Below are positions 5,333-7,772 of a stretch of 7,772 nt of DNA, piece by piece; position 1 is the stretch's first letter, and each line of letters starts with the position of its first letter. The position numbers and the translations under genes were made by a program. Origin of the DNA: Clostridia bacterium. Lineage in GTDB: Bacteria; Bacillota; DSM-521; Neomoorellales; Neomoorellaceae. The notes under the pieces are model-generated. The model had not been told where the DNA came from and made no database searches. It saw only the letters and a list, made by a program, of their open reading frames with translations. The DNA lies in assembly GCA_012727745.1 (NCBI GenBank), contig JAAYGJ010000145.1:1-7772 (forward strand), read 5' to 3'.

Positions 5333-6946
5333 TTAGTTGGTAATAACTAAGCTCTGTTCGACAAAATCAATTTTAGCGCCTAATTCAGAGCTGATAAAAC
5401 TCAGGGGAAGCATGGCTGTGCCTGCTTCCATATAGGGGGCCGTAGGCAAGGTTCTCTCTACATCGTTAACTGTATAGTTGTTCTGGCCGATAAATAACGA
5501 GAGTCTTTGTTCGTCGCTTAACACCCGGATCTCATTTGGCTGCACCCACTGCACCTGGTATCCCAGCTGCTCCAGGACCGCTCTTGCCGGCAGGGTCAAT
5601 TCTCCCTGGCTTCCAATTCCGGGTTTGACCTCAAGGGCAACGCCATTAACCACAAGGCCGAGATCCGGTCCTTCAGGCCATACCACGCTGACTGAAGTTG
5701 ATACTCCAGGGGTGGGGATAAGATCTGAAATATCCAGACTGTTATCAGCGGTAAGTTCCGGAATACCCAGGTCCAGGCTGGTAGCTATTCTGGCAACTGA
5801 ATTATCAACTATCCCGAGATCTAACAACAGTTTCCCGGATGAATTATCCCTGGCTGTTACGTCGATGTTCGTGTCGGCAAGGGCGACGGTAGCGGTGTAG
5901 CTGAAATTACTGTTACAGGCAATCTCAATATTGGGGCCGCTAACAATGTTAAGCTGACCGTCTATGCTATAGGAGCCTTTAAGATTGTCTTTTTTTCCGG
6001 CTACATCTAGCACAATTGCAAAAGTCCCGTCTAGCGAACTATCTGGAGCCTTAAAGGCGAGGTCAACATTTAATGTTTTGGGACCGCCCGGCAGAAGAGA
6101 GTACTCACAAGTAAAGTCATTTACTTCGACAAATGATATTATGGCCTCAATCTGCTCTCTGCTGGGAACGGTTATGTTTTTCATGCCAGCAGCCATTTTT
6201 TGTTTCATCTCTGCCGGGTCCATTCCCAGCTGCTCGTAAGCGTACCGGTTCAGGTTTATTAATATGTCAGCGACCCGTTCACTTTCGGTTTTTACTTTGG
6301 TTATTAAATTGACGATAGTGTTTACAAAGTCGTCCCTGTCTAGCCGGAGCGTAACCTTACCGGCAGACAGGCTGAAACAATCATCAGGAATAGCTTCAAC
6401 CAAAAATGCCAGCAGTTCGGTATATTCTTCAGGCAAGCGTCCGTTTTGGTAGCTGGAGAGTTGCTGCCAGAATGGCTCCAGCTGTTGGTCTTCTATGTAT
6501 AGGTATTCGGGCATATCGGCCAGTGGGGCACTGCTGTTTGCAAATACATCAACGCCGAAATCCTGCAATAAAAGGAAAAAGTCTTTGCTAAAAATCACTT
6601 TGTTGTCCTGTAAAAAAATATCCCCTTTATGTACGATGCCCTTAATGTCCGTGCTAAAGCTTAATTTTATGGCATTCTGGGAATCGTCCATTATAGTAGC
6701 ATACTTAAGTTTGGCACCGGAATAATCGCCAATTGCCTCTGTGAGGCTGCCGCCAAATCGTGTTATTTTAAGGGTGCCTTCAGCTTGAGACTTTTGATAG
6801 AAACCTTCGTGTATACGCAGGTTGAAGTTGTTAATGGCGGTCAACACTAAATCCTTGGCTGTTGGCTGTACGGCAGCTACGGGTAAAACTGCGGTAAAAC
6901 AGAAAACAAGAATCAATAATACTGTAAGTACCACTCGCCTCTTCAG
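5333..6946 (-). CDS. Exported protein with C-terminal copper-amine-oxidase-N-like domain; probable CTG start
   Basis: 537 residues from a probable CTG start at 6946 (533 if the GTG at 6934 is used). CTG is preferred because AGGAGG at 6960-6955 lies eight bases before it, against 20 before the GTG, and because it adds KRR, giving a normal signal peptide: MKRR, a hydrophobic core VLTVLLILVFCFTAVL, and a likely cut after VAA at 25. Residues ~430-537 match the copper amine oxidase N-terminal-like domain (PF07833): LTLPARAVLEQLGYQVQW, then TAMLPLSFISSELGAKIDF and a final SLVIT. Despite its name this domain is a common extracellular module in Clostridia and does not imply oxidase activity. The ~400 residues before it are rich in beta strands with an alpha-helical stretch near 210-290 (KTESERVADILINLNRY..., MDPAEMKQKMAAGM); I do not recognise the family, and a LolA/LppX-like lipid-binding fold is only a guess. 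A PTPGVS segment near 410 may be a linker. Confidence 0.8.
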   Translation of the reverse strand: MKRRVVLTVLLILVFCFTAVLPVAAVQPTAKDLVLTAINNFNLRIHEGFYQKSQAEGTLKITRFGGSLTEAIGDYSGAKLKYATIMDDSQNAIKLSFSTDIKGIVHKGDIFLQDNKVIFSKDFFLLLQDFGVDVFANSSAPLADMPEYLYIEDQQLEPFWQQLSSYQNGRLPEEYTELLAFLVEAIPDDCFSLSAGKVTLRLDRDDFVNTIVNLITKVKTESERVADILINLNRYAYEQLGMDPAEMKQKMAAGMKNITVPSREQIEAIISFVEVNDFTCEYSLLPGGPKTLNVDLAFKAPDSSLDGTFAIVLDVAGKKDNLKGSYSIDGQLNIVSGPNIEIACNSNFSYTATVALADTNIDVTARDNSSGKLLLDLGIVDNSVARIATSLDLGIPELTADNSLDISDLIPTPGVSTSVSVVWPEGPDLGLVVNGVALEVKPGIGSQGELTLPARAVLEQLGYQVQWVQPNEIRVLSDEQRLSLFIGQNNYTVNDVERTLPTAPYMEAGTAMLPLSFISSELGAKIDFVEQSLVITN

Positions 6947-6954
6947 AAAAATCG

Positions 6955-6960
6955 CCTCCT
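6955..6960 (-). promoter_or_regulatory. Ribosome binding site that points to a CTG start
   Basis: On the minus strand AGGAGG (6960-6955) is followed after eight bases by an in-frame CTG (6946-6944), the ideal distance. The next in-frame start, GTG at 6934, is 20 bases away and has only GAGG three bases before it. Confidence 0.65.
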
Positions 6961-6982
6961 TAATATCTTTATATTTATAATA

Positions 6983-7008
6983 ATTATATACTTAACTGTG
7001 AATGTAAA
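6983..7008 (-). promoter_or_regulatory. Possible promoter elements for the minus-strand gene
   Basis: Reading the minus strand, TTTACA (7008-7003) and a perfect TATAAT (6988-6983) lie upstream of the ribosome binding site, but they are only 14 bases apart. A second -10-like TATTAT (6982-6977) would be 20 bases from the same -35. The region is very AT-rich, so this is a weak call. Confidence 0.25.
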
Positions 7009-7191
7009 TCTATAGTAAGTATGTAAAAAACTTTAAGCTTGATAGTAGTTATGCCTCTGTATAAATTTGTGATGCTTTAAATGGCCGGACATTTTGCTAT
7101 AACACCACAGCTGGTAAGCATGTAACTTGAACCGTAGTTATAAGCAGAAAAAAATATGGAATAACCAATGAACAAATCATTTCTACATAGC

Positions 7192-7275
7192 AGAGAATCC
7201 CCGGTTTGTGCAGCTTTGGGATGGGGAACTAAATGATGGTTGTTGCGTCTAATTACTAGAGAGAATCCATGGTTT
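7192..7275 (+). repeat. Pair of 16-bp imperfect direct repeats, possible operator sites
   Basis: AGAGAATCCCCGGTTT (7192-7207) and AGAGAATCCATGGTTT (7260-7275) match at 14 of 16 bases and start 68 bases apart. Within each, AATCC and GGTTT form an imperfect dyad around two central bases, as in a regulator binding site. The second copy ends 70 bases before the lipoprotein start. Confidence 0.4.
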
Positions 7276-7345
7276 AAAGATTCAGGAAGCATTCTATCTG
7301 TACAGGCAGGAATGTTATTCATGCAAAGTTAGGAGGTGCGTATTT

Positions 7346-7772
7346 ATGCAAATCAAAAAAGCTTTAATCTTTATGACCGTTGTTTTACTGATAATGTTTG
7401 CTGCCGGATGCAACAGCAGGGGAACTGCTCCGGTGCAAAGGGCTGAAAACAATCAGCAGGGAGTTGATATAGAAAATGGTGACAGCTCCAGGGTACAGGA
7501 GGCAGACCTGGAATATGGGGAGATAACCGATCCGGTCGAGCTGGAAAAACTGTGGCAGGATTACTTATATGACACCATAACCACGCTGGGCAACGCCAGT
7601 AATTTTAACTCGGCAGAGGAAATAGAGCCGTTTTATGTGGCTAAATACTGCTGGTATAAGTATGCTGCTGAACACGGCGAGGAAGGCTTGGAGCTGGCTA
7701 ACGAGAATAGTCTGTCGGGGAGGTTTTTCCCCCTTGAAACTGTGCTAGAATATGCCGGTCGTTATTTTAACC
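7346..7772 (+). CDS. Putative lipoprotein of unknown function, 5' part only
   Basis: An open frame from ATG at 7346 to the end of the window (142 codons, no stop). The start is well supported by AGGAGGTG at 7331-7338, seven bases upstream. The N-terminus is a lipoprotein signal: MQIKK, a hydrophobic core ALIFMTVVLLIMF, then AAGC with the probable lipidated Cys22, although Ala rather than Leu at the -3 position makes it a weaker lipobox. After it comes a polar, acidic linker (about 23-60, rich in Asn, Gln, Asp, Glu), typical of a tether on the outer membrane face. The visible mature part (WQDYLYDTITTLGN..., EIEPFYVAKYCWYKYA, FPLETVLEYAGRYF) looks helical. I do not recognise the family and assign no function. 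Confidence 0.8.
   Translation, partial: MQIKKALIFMTVVLLIMFAAGCNSRGTAPVQRAENNQQGVDIENGDSSRVQEADLEYGEITDPVELEKLWQDYLYDTITTLGNASNFNSAEEIEPFYVAKYCWYKYAAEHGEEGLELANENSLSGRFFPLETVLEYAGRYFN

Larger units (their letters stand above)
6961..7345. other. Non-coding AT-rich spacer between divergent genes
   Basis: About 385 bases separate the starts of the divergent minus-strand gene and the terminal lipoprotein gene. The half next to the minus-strand gene is AT-rich and holds its likely promoter. The other half holds a 16-bp imperfect direct repeat and short reading frames without convincing ribosome binding sites. No tRNA, riboswitch or insertion sequence was recognised. Confidence 0.6.

Noticed and set aside
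5478..5900. 140-residue plus-strand frame opposite the copper-amine-oxidase-N-like protein gene
   Set aside because: It is the antisense shadow of a gene with a signal peptide and recognisable domain, and it has low-complexity Ser/Thr/Arg content.
7198..7227. TCCCC/GGGGA inverted pair as a hairpin or riboswitch
   Set aside because: Only five base pairs with a 20-base loop and no T-run; likely chance.
7168..7236. Short plus-strand frame (22 residues, starting MNKSFLHSRE) as a possible leader peptide
   Set aside because: There is no convincing ribosome binding site and no run of regulatory codons or following attenuator hairpin.
7077..7322. 81-residue minus-strand reading frame in the spacer before the lipoprotein gene
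   Set aside because: No ribosome binding site precedes its ATG, the protein resembles nothing I know, and it runs through the direct repeats and probable regulatory DNA of the facing gene.

Overview
The window looks like chromosomal DNA from a Gram-positive, probably spore-forming member of the Clostridia (Desulfotomaculum/Pelotomaculum-like Peptococcaceae are my best guess). The reasons are G-rich ribosome binding sites (GGAGGGGG, AGGAGGTG), short hairpin-plus-U-tract terminators, medium GC content, and protein types common in that group: an F420-ligase-like protein, a phosphodiester glycosidase with an SH3b domain, and a protein with a copper-amine-oxidase-N-like domain. This placement is inferred from protein resemblance and gene style; no database was searched.

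Layout. Positions 1-272 hold the 3' end of a protein ending in an RCK_C/TrkA-C domain, probably a ClC-type chloride channel or another ion transporter. It is followed by a hairpin. Positions 361-1943 hold a two-gene, translationally coupled unit (ATGA overlap): an N-acetylmuramoyl-L-alanine amidase without a signal peptide, and a divergent F420-0:L-glutamate-ligase-like protein, closed by a clear terminator. Positions 2131-2811 hold a stand-alone metallophosphoesterase of the COG1768 type, with a possible promoter, a leader hairpin and its own terminator. Positions 2987-5191 hold a large exported phosphodiester glycosidase (NAGPA-like) with Ig-like regions and an SH3b domain. It converges on 5333-6946 (minus strand), an exported protein with a C-terminal copper-amine-oxidase-N-like domain. 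A perfect 20-bp hairpin separates the two. A roughly 400-bp AT-rich non-coding stretch follows, containing a 16-bp imperfect direct repeat. A new lipoprotein gene starts at 7346 and runs off the window.

Functional theme. Most genes concern the cell envelope: a peptidoglycan amidase, a surface or exported glycosidase with a wall-binding SH3b domain, an exported copper-amine-oxidase-N-like domain protein, a lipoprotein and an ion channel tail. No mobile element, CRISPR array, tRNA or rRNA was seen. The points most worth a second look are the amidase/F420-ligase-like pair, an SH3b domain that appears to be inserted inside another beta-sandwich domain, and a probable CTG start codon for the minus-strand gene.
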